Part shown: one piece after another, positions 1 to 12,000 of the stretch
Numbering within the stretch: the first letter of the stretch is position 1
Layout: each line of letters starts with the position of its first letter
Source: Blastocystis sp. Blastoise
Lineage: Eukaryota > Sar > Bigyra > Opalinata > Blastocystidae
Length of the DNA: 64,000 bases
Reading direction: 5' to 3'
Assembly (NCBI GenBank): GCA_039096225.1
Contig: JBBPEB010000032.1
Span: forward strand, 62,001 to 126,000
Notes under the pieces: generated by a model
The model's database searches: none
Told to the model about the DNA's origin: nothing
Seen by the model: the letters and a program-made list of their open reading frames with translations, nothing else
Program-made: the position numbers and the translations under genes

Positions 1-312
1 CATATCTTCAATTTCATTCTTATAATTATCTATCTTATTATTATAATTATTCATTATTTCTATAATCTTCTTTTCATGATATATACTTATAGAATCCATT
101 TCATTCTTATATATAGTATTCATATGTTTTAAAGATATTAATTCAACTTGCTGCTTTTCATTAAAACTATTTAAATTCTTATTTTCTTTCTCTATATATT
201 GATATTTTAATTCTAAAACTTGAATTTCAGCATTTAATCTATGAATCTTATTATTCATTTCTTCTATATTCTTATTATTCTCTTTAATATTTATTAATAA
301 ATTCTTATTTTC
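1..312 (-). CDS. Further in-frame continuation past the second TAA, cut by the window edge
   Basis: After the TAA at 313-315 the same frame stays open for 104 codons to base 1. The translation is again Lys/Glu/Asn-rich helical sequence with heptad-like spacing (stretches such as ENKNLLINIKENNKNIEE). The true C-terminus lies outside the window. There is no ATG near the stop that would make an obvious new start; the first in-frame ATG is 18 codons in. Confidence 0.5.
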
Positions 313-3057
313 TTATATAATTTTATTATATTTATTTAATATAGAATTATATTCATTCTCTTTTATTCCTATTTCTTTTTGTAATAATATTATTATAGAT
401 ATATATTTTGTAGATAAAGAAGAAGATATAGAATTCTCTTCTAATATTGTATTACATAAAGATTGAATCTTATTATCTTTTATAAAAGTTATTAATTTAT
501 TCATTTCTGTTTTATATTCAGAATCAGACATATATATAAATTCAGAATCAGAAGATTCGGATGAACTAGAAGAACTAGAAGAATCAGATAAACTAGAAGA
601 ATATATTTTTTGTTTTTCTTTCTTTTGTTGTAACATAACATATTTTGATACATTTTCTAATAATAAAGAAATTTCTGATGATTTTTCGGTTAAATCATTC
701 TTTAATTGATTAATAAGAATAATCTTATTCTGTAATTCATCTTTATATACTTCTATATCTTTATTATATTGAATTAATTCTTCTTCTAATTTACTTATTA
801 TTTTCTTTTTATCATTTAATTCACTTAATATATTTAATTTTTCATTTTTAATATCATCTATCTCATTATTCATAAGATTATTTATATTTCGTTCTTCTAT
901 TAATTTTGATTTTGATTTCATATATTCATCTTGTACTACTTTTGTTAATTCACTATATTCATCTAATTTATTCTTATAAGAAGATTCTATAGTAGTTATT
1001 TGTTTCTTTAATGAATCAATTTCTAATTCATAACTATCTATCATTTCTTTAAATTGATTATTACTATTCATATTATCAGTTAATAAACGAACTCGTGTAT
1101 TTAATTCTATATTCTCAATCTCCATCTTTTTATATAATTCATCAAGTTCATTCTTTGAAGTTATAACTGTATTTAATGCTATTTTCATCTCTTCTAAAGA
1201 AACTTCTACATCATTTTTCTTAGTTAATAACTTATTATTATCTTCTAAAAGTGAATTATTATTTATTTTCAATTCTTTTATTTCATTCATTAAAGAAGTT
1301 ATAGTATTATTCATCAATTTAGTTGATTCAATTAATGATATATTCTTATCTGATATATCTTTATTCAATATATTTATATTATTTAGATCTTCTTCTAATG
1401 ATGATTTCTCTTTTAATAATTCAGAATTCTTTATAGATATTTCATTTATAGAAGTAGATAAAGTATTCTTTTCATTTGTTATTAATTGATTCTTTTCTTC
1501 TAAAGAATGAATACTAGTATTTAATGTTGAAATAGTCTCTGATAAACTATGATTCTCATCAACTATTAAGGTATACTTAGTCGATAAAGTCGTATTTGTT
1601 AATGATAATGTTGATATATTCGATTTCAAATCTATTATTGTATTCTCTAAGGTACTACTAGTAGTTGATAATTCTTCATTTGTTTTCTTAAGAGAAGTAT
1701 TATCTGTAGTTAATTGAGTATTATTAGTTAATAATTCTTCATTTATTTTCTTAAGAGAAGAATTAGTATCAGTTAATTGAGTATTAGTAGTAGATAATTC
1801 TTCATTCGTTTTCTTAAGAGAAGTAATATTTGTAGACAATTCAGTATTATCATTAAGTAATTTAGTATTATAAGTAGATAAATCTTCGTTAATCATTTTA
1901 AGTGAAGAATTTTCATCAGTTAATTGAGTATTAGTAGTAGATAATTCTTCATTCGTCTTCTTAAGAGAAGAATTAGTAGCAGATAATTCTGAATTATCAT
2001 CAATTAACTTAGTATTATAAATAGATAATTCTTCATTAGTATTCTTAAATGAAGAAATATTATCAGTTAATTGAGTATTAGTAGTAGATAACTTTGAATT
2101 CTCATCAGTTAATTGAATATTATTATTTAATAATTCTTCATTAGTCTTCTTAAGTGAAATATTATCATTAGTTAATTGAGTATTAGCATTTATTAATTCT
2201 TCATTAGTATTTTTAAGAGAAGAATTAGTAGTTGATATTTCAGTATTATCATCAATTAACTTAGTATTATAAGTAGATAATTCTTCATTCGTCTTCTTTA
2301 GAGAAGAATTTTCATCAGTTAATTGAGTATTAGTAGTTGATAATTCCTCATTAGTATTTTTAAGAGAAGAAATATCATCAGTTAATTGAGTATTAGTAGT
2401 TGATAACTTTGAATTTTCATCAATTAACTTATTATTATAAGTAGATAATTCTTCATTCGTCTTCTTAAGTGAAATATTATCATTAGTTAATTGAGTATTA
2501 GCATTTAATAATTCTTCATTAGTATTTTTAAATGAAGAATTTTCATCAATTAACTTATTATTATAAGTAGATAATTCTTCATTCGTTTTCTTTAGAGAAG
2601 AATTCTCATCAGTTAATTGAGTATTAATAGTTGATAACTTTGAATTATCATCAATTAACTTATTATTATTATTTAATAATTCTTCATTCGTCTTTTTAAG
2701 TGAAGTATTATTATTAATTACTTGTTGATTTTCATTATCTAATTCATTAGCAGCATTTGTTAATTCTTCATTAGCTTTTTGTATACCCATAAAATCATTA
2801 TATAAATGATCATAATTCAACTTTAATTGATTATTATCTTCAACTAATACAGTATTCTTATTCAATAATAATTCATTATTATCTTTTAAAGAAGAATTCT
2901 CATTTATTAATACAATATTTGTATCTTGAATTGTCTTTAACATAGTGTCTATTTCTATATTCTTATTACTTAAAGTAATATTTTCATTATGTAATAATAT
3001 ATTATAATCATGATATTCATTTATCTTCTTCATGACTAACAATTGTTTCGATTCAAT
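313..3057 (-). CDS. In-frame coiled-coil continuation of the giant gene after the first TAA
   Basis: The codon immediately after the TAA at 3058 opens a 914-codon frame, identical in phase to the upstream giant gene, ending at TAA 313-315. The first ATG is at 3033, only 25 nt after the upstream stop, which is too close for an independent eukaryotic gene with its own promoter. The product is almost entirely coiled coil: from about 2790 to 1640 roughly 50 heptads follow a pattern with Asn at the first and Leu or Ile at the fourth position (for example NEELSTY, NTKLIDE, NSSLKKT). A Ser-rich patch lies at 540-600. No intron-like GTAT...AG pair spans the stop. It is best read as part of the same protein, interrupted by a nonsense codon, a sequence error or a readthrough site. 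Confidence 0.6.
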   Translation of the reverse strand: MESKQLLVMKKINEYHDYNILLHNENITLSNKNIEIDTMLKTIQDTNIVLINENSSLKDNNELLLNKNTVLVEDNNQLKLNYDHLYNDFMGIQKANEELTNAANELDNENQQVINNNTSLKKTNEELLNNNNKLIDDNSKLSTINTQLTDENSSLKKTNEELSTYNNKLIDENSSFKNTNEELLNANTQLTNDNISLKKTNEELSTYNNKLIDENSKLSTTNTQLTDDISSLKNTNEELSTTNTQLTDENSSLKKTNEELSTYNTKLIDDNTEISTTNSSLKNTNEELINANTQLTNDNISLKKTNEELLNNNIQLTDENSKLSTTNTQLTDNISSFKNTNEELSIYNTKLIDDNSELSATNSSLKKTNEELSTTNTQLTDENSSLKMINEDLSTYNTKLLNDNTELSTNITSLKKTNEELSTTNTQLTDTNSSLKKINEELLTNNTQLTTDNTSLKKTNEELSTTSSTLENTIIDLKSNISTLSLTNTTLSTKYTLIVDENHSLSETISTLNTSIHSLEEKNQLITNEKNTLSTSINEISIKNSELLKEKSSLEEDLNNINILNKDISDKNISLIESTKLMNNTITSLMNEIKELKINNNSLLEDNNKLLTKKNDVEVSLEEMKIALNTVITSKNELDELYKKMEIENIELNTRVRLLTDNMNSNNQFKEMIDSYELEIDSLKKQITTIESSYKNKLDEYSELTKVVQDEYMKSKSKLIEERNINNLMNNEIDDIKNEKLNILSELNDKKKIISKLEEELIQYNKDIEVYKDELQNKIILINQLKNDLTEKSSEISLLLENVSKYVMLQQKKEKQKIYSSSLSDSSSSSSSSESSDSEFIYMSDSEYKTEMNKLITFIKDNKIQSLCNTILEENSISSSLSTKYISIIILLQKEIGIKENEYNSILNKYNKII
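1640..2790 (-). repeat. 21-bp heptad coiled-coil array C (downstream of the first TAA)
   Basis: Units such as NEELSTY, NTKLIDE, NSSLKKT and NTQLTDE recur in shuffled order for about 50 heptads. The rule (Asn first, Leu/Ile fourth) is the same as in arrays A and B, tying this frame to the giant gene. Confidence 0.9.
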
Positions 3058-6000
3058 TTAAGTCTTTTGTTCTATAATAATATTCTTTAAAGAAAGTATT
3101 TCTTTATGAAGATCATTCACTTGCTGTTGAATCAGTCGTTCTTTCTTTAACAACTCTTTATTAGTTGATAACAATTGTTCTTTATCTTCATTAAGAGAAA
3201 GAATAATAGTCTCTTTATTCTTTAATGTAGAAACATAAACTTCTTTTTCATTTATTAATGAATTCATACTATTTGATAAAGATTCTTTTACAGTTATTAA
3301 ATCATTCATAGTATTAGTAAGAGATGTTTTATCTTCTATTAATTTCGTATTCTCTATTTGTAATGAATGATATATATCATCTATTTCTTTATTCTTAGAA
3401 ACTAATTCATTATTAGTCTCTAATAAAATAGTATAATTATGCTCTAAATCCTTATATTGAGAAGCTAAAGTATTTTTAGTAGTCGATAATTCATTATTAG
3501 AAGTTGTTAACTCAGTAATCTTACTAGTTAATTCAGTATTCTTATCAATAAGATTATTATTATTATCAGTTAACTCAATATTCTTAGTAGTTAATTCAGT
3601 ATTCTTAGTAGCTAATTCAGTATTCTTAGTAGCTAATTCAGTATTCTTAGTAGCTAATTCATTATTCTTAATAGTTAATTCAGTATTCTTATCATTAAGA
3701 TCGTTATTATTATCAGTTAATTCGTTATTCTTATCAATAAGCTCCTTATTCTTATCAGTTAACTCAGTATTCTTATCAATAAGATTATTATTAGTATTAG
3801 TTAATTCAGTAATCTTATTAATAAGATTATTATTATTATCAGTTAACTCAGTAATCTTAGTAGTTAATCCATTATTATTATCAGTTAATTCAGTAATCTT
3901 ATCAACAAGATTATTATTATTATCAGTTAATTCAGTAATCTTAGAAGTTAATTCATTATTAATATCAGTTAATTCATTATTCTTATTAATAAGATTATTA
4001 CTAGTAGTAGTTAATTCATTATTCTTATCAATAAGATCGTTATTAGTAGTAGTTAACTCATTATTCTTAGTAACAAGATTATTCTTAGTATCAGTTAACT
4101 CAGTATTCTTAGTAGTTAATTCATTATTCTTATCAATAAGATCGTTATTATCATCAGTTAATTCAGTAATCTTAGTAGTTAATTCATTATTAATACCAGT
4201 TAATTCATTATTCTTAGCATCAAATTCATTATTCTTATCAGTTAACTCAGTTATCTTATCAACAAGATTCTTATTACTATCAGTTATTTCATTATTAATA
4301 TCATTTATTTCAGTTATCTTATCAACAAGATTAGTATTATTAGCAATTAATTCATTATTACTATCAATAAGATAATTATTAGTATCAGTTAATTCTATAT
4401 TCTTATGAATTAATTCATTATTCTTATTATGAATTCTACTTATAGAAGAAATAATCATAGTTTCTAAAGAATCAATAGTAGTTTTATTATTATCATCATT
4501 ATCATTAGCATTCGTATCATTAAGGGTAATAATATGATTATAAATATTATTTAACTTATCATTATTCAAAGTATATTGATTGACTATTTCTTTATAATTA
4601 TTATTTAATAATTCATATTTATTCTCAATAGTCAAATTAGATTCTTTTAATTCTTCATAACTATTTAATAATTCAATACTATTATTTTCTAAATATTCAA
4701 TTTTCTTTTGATTCATTATTTCTTTATCATTCATATATACAATAGTCTTATTAATATCTTCAAGAATTGTATCTTTATTATTAATTATCATCGAATAAGA
4801 TTCATTTAAATAATTCATATTCTTACGTATTAACTCTTTATTCTCTTTAAAGAATTCAGTTAAATCATTAGTTGTTCCATTTGTTAATAATAAATTACTT
4901 GTTAATAGTTCAAATCCATTCATATTCTTATTCATATAAATATCTGAATCCTTTTTCATTATACGATAATCATCAAGTATATCGAATAATTGACTGAATA
5001 ACTCAATCATAAGGGCATTATCGTTATTATTAGCATTATTATTATCATTATTATTATCTTTATTAATTAAATTCTTTAGCATATTTAAGATAGTTTCTTT
5101 ATTTAAATCTTGATTAGTTCCATGAATATAAGTAATACTATTATATAATAATACTTTAAAGGAATATAACATAGTCTTACTATAATTATAATCACTAAAA
5201 TAATCAATAAATCGTTTTTCATTCTCAAATAATAAATTACTATAACTTATATAAATATTATTTTGAGTTTCAAGAATTACTTTATAACGTTCAGATAAAG
5301 TATTATATTTATTAATAATACTATTCATTTGTTCAACATAAGTATTATTCATTTCAACTATCTTATTCTTCTTTTCTTCTACTATCTGTTGAGTATTTTC
5401 TAATACATTTTCTATATCTACAAGTTTCTTTGATAAATTAGATTTATCTTCTTGTAATTGAGTAATTATCTCTTTATCTTTCTTAATAATAGTTGTTAAA
5501 CTATCTAATTCTGATTTATAATATACATTATTAATATCAGTTACATTCATTTTATATATATCCATTTCTAAAAGAGACTTTTTAATTTCATTATCTTTAA
5601 TAGCATTAACAGAAGTATTCATTTGATCAGATAAAACTTCTATTTCATTCTTCTTTGTCATATATTCTTTTAATAATAAATCAATATTTTCATATTGTTT
5701 CATATATAACATACATATATCTTCATATTGGAATAAATCTTTAAAAGAACCATTCTGAATATCTTCTAATGGCATATTAATACTTGGTTTATCACTACTT
5801 TCAATACAAGAAGGAATCTTTACAAATAATATATTTGTAATTAATTTTAATGAACCTTCTAAAGTACTTAATATATGACGTGTTGCTCTAGTTACAGAAA
5901 ATAATATATTTGAATCAGTTTCAGATATACAAATAGTTTCTATCTTATTATCTTGATCTATACCCATTATTTCAGAAATAGGATTAAAATAATTAATCAT

Positions 6001-9000
6001 ATAATTATATATCTTTTTATAATTATCTTCAAGAATACGATTATAAAGAGATTTTGAATTAGCATCATTTCTTAATGAACGAACTTTATTTTGTAATTGA
6101 TCTAATTCTTCTTCTAATTCATCATTTTCTTTCTTTTTATTATGATAAAGTTCTGTTAAATTATCAAGTCTTTGTTGATAATTCGATATTAATATATTCA
6201 ATTTCGTTTGATTTAATACTAATTCACGATTCTTTGTAGATAATGAAATTATTTGTTGCTGTTTCTTACTTGTAGCATTCTTATTCTTATTCTTATTATT
6301 AGCAACTATTTTCTCTATACGATCTTCTAAGCTATCAATAGTCTTTTGAAGACATTCTTTCTCTTTAGTAAGAGTAGTAGTCGAAGAAGATAATTCTTCT
6401 TTCTCTTTAGTAAGAGATATATTCTTCGTAGTAAGACTAGTATTAGTAGAAATAAGTTGCTCTTTCTCTTGAATAAGAGTAGTATTAGTAGAAGATAATT
6501 CTTCAATCTTAGTAGTAAGAGTATTATTAGTAGAAGATAAATCTTCTTTCTCTTGAATTAGAGTACCATTAGTAGTAGATAAATCTTCAATCTTAGTATT
6601 AAGAGTATTATTAGTAGTAGATAAATCTTCAATCTTCTTATTAAGAGTAACATTAGTAGAAGACAAATTTTCTTTCTCTTGAATAAGAGTATTATTAGTA
6701 GTAGATAAATCTTCAATCTTCTTATTAAGAGTATTATTAACAGTAGATAAATCTTCAATCTTAGTATTAAGAGTATTATTAACAGTAGATAAATCTTCTT
6801 TCTCTTTATGAAGAGTATTAATTTGATGAATTAATTCTTCTTTACGTTTAGTAGAAGTATAAAGTTTATTATTAAGATCTTCTTTGATCTTCTTTATATT
6901 TTCATTATCTTTCTCTAATTCTTCTTTAGCTTTTACTAAGGAATTAATAGTTATTTTATTCTCTTCAATAGTATTAGTAAGAGATGTATTAGTATCAACT
7001 AAGGTATTATTAGTAGAAGAAAGAGTAGATATTTGTTTTTCAAGATCTTCATTTGTAGCAATTAATTCATTATTTATACTTAATAAAGTAGTATTAGTAG
7101 AAGAAACAGTCTCGAAATTATCTTTTAATTCATCTTTTTCAGAAGATAATGTAGTTACTTGAGTTATTAAATCTTCTTTCTCTTGAATAAGAGTAGTGTT
7201 AATAGTAGATAAATCTTCTTTCTCTTGAATAAGAGTAGCATTAGTAGCAGACAAATCTTCAATCTTAGTAGTAAGAGAATTATTAGTAGAAGATAAATCT
7301 TCAATCTTAGTAATAAGAGAATTATTAGCAGTAGATAAATCTTCAATCTTATTATTAAGAGAATTATTAGCAGTAGATATATCTTCTTTTTCTTTAATAA
7401 GAATAGCATTAGCAGTAGATAAATCTTCTTTTTCTTTATTAAGAGTATTATTAACAGTAGATAAATCTTCAATTTTATTATTAAGAGTATTATTAACAGC
7501 AGATAAATCTTCAATCTTATTATTAAGAGTATTATTAACAGTAGATAAATCTTCTTTTTCTTTATTAAGAGTATTATTAATATTCGATAATTCTTCTTTT
7601 TCAGATAATAACTTTTCATTATGACTAACTAAAGTATTATTTTCTAAATTAACTTTAGAATATTTTGCATGAATATCGATATTTTCTTCAAGTAAATGAG
7701 AATTCTTCTTTTCAATATCTTCAATAGTTTTACAAGATATATCATATTTTACTTGTATATCTTCATTCTTCTTTATTATTTCAGAATTATTAGTTAATAA
7801 TGAAGATATATGTATATCTTTTTCAGAAATATCTTTCGACATTTTATTATTCTTATTTTCAAGTAATTTATTTTCTTGTAAAATAGTACTATTATGTTTC
7901 ATTAATTCTTCATTCTTTTGAAGTAATAGTTGATTCTTATCATTAAGATCGTCATTCTTTTGAAGTAATAGTTGATTCTTATTATTAAGATCATCATAAT
8001 TCTTTCTATTAATAGTATCTTCATTTCTTAAAGCATTATATAATTTATTAATTTGAAGAGAATAATCTCTTTCAGAATCTAATTCACATTTTAATTGATT
8101 ATTCTTTACTATTATAATACTATAACGATGTTCAGAATCATTAAATAATACTTCTAATGATTTTATCTTCTCTTTTAATTTAGTATTCTCAAATAATACT
8201 AATTTACAATCATTATATATACTATCTAATCTCTTTGTTAGTATATCAATTTTCTCATTATATTCATCAAGTGGTAATTGTTCTAAATTGAACTTATAAT
8301 TATTAATAATTTCACTTATAGTATGAATTTCTCTATCATAAATTAGTTTATTCTCTTCAATAGTATTTTGAAGATCTATAATTTTATTTTCATTAGCAGC
8401 AATATTTGTCTTTGATAAATCATTCTTTATTAATAAAGTATTAATCAAAGTATTCAATTGTTTTGTTTCATTATATATAGAAACAGAATCATCTTCATAT
8501 AATTTAACTTGATATTTCAATGATTTATTCTCTTTTACTATTTCTTCATATTCTTCTTTTGGAATAGTTATAGTTATAGAAGAAGAAGAAGATATAGATT
8601 CTTCAGATAGAGGTATAGTTGTAGTAGATAATATTTCTTGAGAAATAGGAATATTAGTTTTATTAGTATTAGTATTATTATCAGTTAATATATTTTCTTG
8701 AGAAATAGGAATATCAGTTTTATTAGTATCATTATTATCAACAGATAATATTTCATTATTATTATCATAATTATTATCAACAGATAGAATTTCATTATTA
8801 TTATCATCATTATTATCAACAGATAATATTTCATTATTATTATTATTATTATCAACAGATAGAATTTCATTATTATAATTATCAACAACTAGATTTTCAT
8901 TATTCTTTTCAGAATAATAAGAAGAAGGAGAAGAAATAGATTGTTCTTTATCCATTATATGATCATTAATATTATTATTTGGTAGTATATCAAGTGTAGA

Positions 9001-12000
9001 ATTAAATGGTGAATAAGGATCTTTATAATGATTACTATATAAAGAAGGTATAGTTAATAAATCATTATACACTTGTTCTAATATAGAAGAAGTAGTTGTC
9101 ATTAATAAAGGACATTCATTATTAATCATAGTATTCATAGTATTATTATGAATATCATTTTCTATAATCATATTAAATAATATTTGATGTAAACAATCAT
9201 ATATAGGTCCATCTATTTGAGAAACATGATTATTCTTTAAAATAGTATCAATATATTTAATACATCGATCATATATATATTCATAATAAACTTTTTCAGT
9301 TTCATTCGTATAACTATTTACAGTTTTTTCCATAGTTATATCTTTATTAAGAATAGTATCTGTTATTGATTTATTCGATATCATAATATTAAATACAATT
9401 TGATGTAAGAAATCATAAATAGGTCCATTTAAATCAGCAACTTTATTCTCTAATATAGAATCTATATATTGAATACAAAGAGAACTTACTTGCTCATAAT
9501 ATTCTTTTTCTTCTTCATTCGTATAACTATCTACAGTCTTTTCAACAGAGAAATCTTTATTAATAGCAGTAGTAGTAGTCATAGTTATACCATTAATCAT
9601 AACATTAAATAATATCTTATGTAAATTATCATAAATAGAACCATCTAAATCTATAATATTATTATCGATCATTAAATTATTAAGATATGTATTACATAAA
9701 TTATTTATATATTCATAATAATCTTTCTCTTCTTCATTAGTATAACTATTTACAGTCTTTTCTATAGTTATATCGTTAAGAGAAGAAGGGCTTTCAAGGA
9801 TAGTGCTTTCATTATTATTATCTTCATTATTATTGTTATCTTCGTTATTATTGTTATCTTCGTTATTATTATTATCAATAATATCACTATTATTATCTTC
9901 ATTATTATTATCGATCATTAAATTATTATTATTATCTTCATTATTATTATTATTGACAATAATATCACTATTATTATTATCAACAACACTATTATATTCA
10001 CTACTATCCTTATCATACTTAGTTAATAGAGTAGGAGTTTCACCTGTTTGAAGAATAGTATTTACTACATACATAATATCAGTAGCATTATTAAAATGTT
10101 TATCAACATAATTCTTTAAAGAAGATAATTCTTTCTTATTCTTCTTATCCTGAGTGACTAATGTTATTATATGTTGATATAAAATTTGAATAAAACTTTC
10201 ATAAAATTTATTCTTATTTTCTATCTTCTTTTCTTCTTTTATTTCTACTTCATCAATATCATCAGGTCCAATAAATGTTTCTTCTAAAATATTACCATCT
10301 TCATCTGCTTCTTTTAATGCTTCTTCTATAGGACTACCAGGTAATATATTCATATTCTCGTTCTTATTATCAGAACTAGAAGGAGAAATAGGAGAAGGAG
10401 AAGGAGAAGAAGAAGAATTCGAAACAGATTCAATATTTTCTAAATCTTCTTCATTTTCAAGTAACATACTTAAAGGTTTAGCAAGAGGTTTTCCTTTCAT
10501 ATGTTTATTAACTTGTTTCATAAAGAAATTCTTTTTCTTCATTTCTAAAGGATCTAATTTACTTAAGAATAAAGTACGATCAAAATCATCTAAATCACCT
10601 TCATCAGATTCTTCTTCAGTATTATTATTATTAGTATTAGTATTATCATCATCAGATGATGATGATAATGAAGAAGAACGACGAGTACGATAAGTTATAT
10701 GACAATCATCAAGAATTGGTGATGTCTTTTCTTCTTCTTCATCTTCATCAAGAAGAGATTTATTATTATTGTTATTATTAGTTAACTTATCTTCTTCTTC
10801 ATCTTCATCAAGAAGAGAACTGTTATTATTATTATTAGTTAACTTATCTTCTTCTTCATCTTCATCAAGAAGAGAACTGTTATTATTATTATTAGTTAAC
10901 TTATCTTCTTCTTCTTCATCTTCATCAAGAAGAGATTTATTATTATTATTATTAACTAATTCATCATCTTCTTCATCTTCATCAAGAAGAGATTTATTAT
11001 TAATAACATTTTCTTTTTCTTCTTCTTCTTTGACATCATTATCATTATCATTATCAACAAATGAAACATATTTTCTACGACTAGAAACATTATTGATATC
11101 ACTATCTAAGTTATTTTCTTCTTCTTTTTCATCTTCATCTTCATCTTCTTCAATAAATGAATAAGAAGTTCTACGTGGAGAAGGTGTATCTTTATTACTA
11201 TCAGTACTACTACTACTACTAGTTATAGGTGTTTCTATAATATCTTCTTTAGGTATAGAATCAATAGAACTAGTATCTAATACAGTTTCTTCAGTAGAAG
11301 GAATATCAAATGTATTATTATTATCACTAATAATAGAAGTAGTTGTATCAACAACAGGAAGAGTATTCTCATGAAGAATCTCTTTAATATAATCATATAG
11401 AGGTTGTCCTATTGCTGGAGTAATAATAATAATATCATCATCTTTAGTAGAAGTACTTGTAGTTACAGTAGTAGAAGTACATGTACCTACTGTTTCATTA
11501 ACATGTTCATACTTATCACTAATAATAGTATCATTAGGAGTACTTATATTCTCTATACTATGTTCACTAGGTTCAACTATATCAGTATTATTAGTCTCTA
11601 TATTCATAGTAGGTATTACTTTATCATTTGATTCATAATATTCTTGATCATAATAACCATCATTATTATTATAAACATCACCATTATAATCAATATTATT
11701 ATTATAATCAACATTATTATCATAATCAACATTATTATCATAAGCATCACCATTATAATCAACATTATTATCATAATTACCATTATAATCAACATTATTA
11801 TAATCATCACCATTATAATCTTCAGGGTAATATCCTTGTTCATAATAAGCATCATAACCTATAGGTAAATCATCATGAATATAATTAGTAGTATTTATAT
11901 CTATATTCTTATTAGATAGATCTACTAAAGGAATAATAGTTTCATGATCATGAATACTAAATAATAATTTAGAATCAAAAGGATGAATATCTTCTTGAAC

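Noticed and set aside
3058-3060. TAA reassigned to a sense codon genome-wide
   Set aside because: PSMA4, the GtaA-like protein, clathrin light chain, RFC5 and the transporter all end at TAA exactly where homology ends, and TAA is absent inside their frames.
6558-7619. Leu/Ile/Lys-rich minus-strand frames in the heptad array
   Set aside because: Out-of-frame shadows of a 42-bp repeat; any frame of such a repeat stays open.
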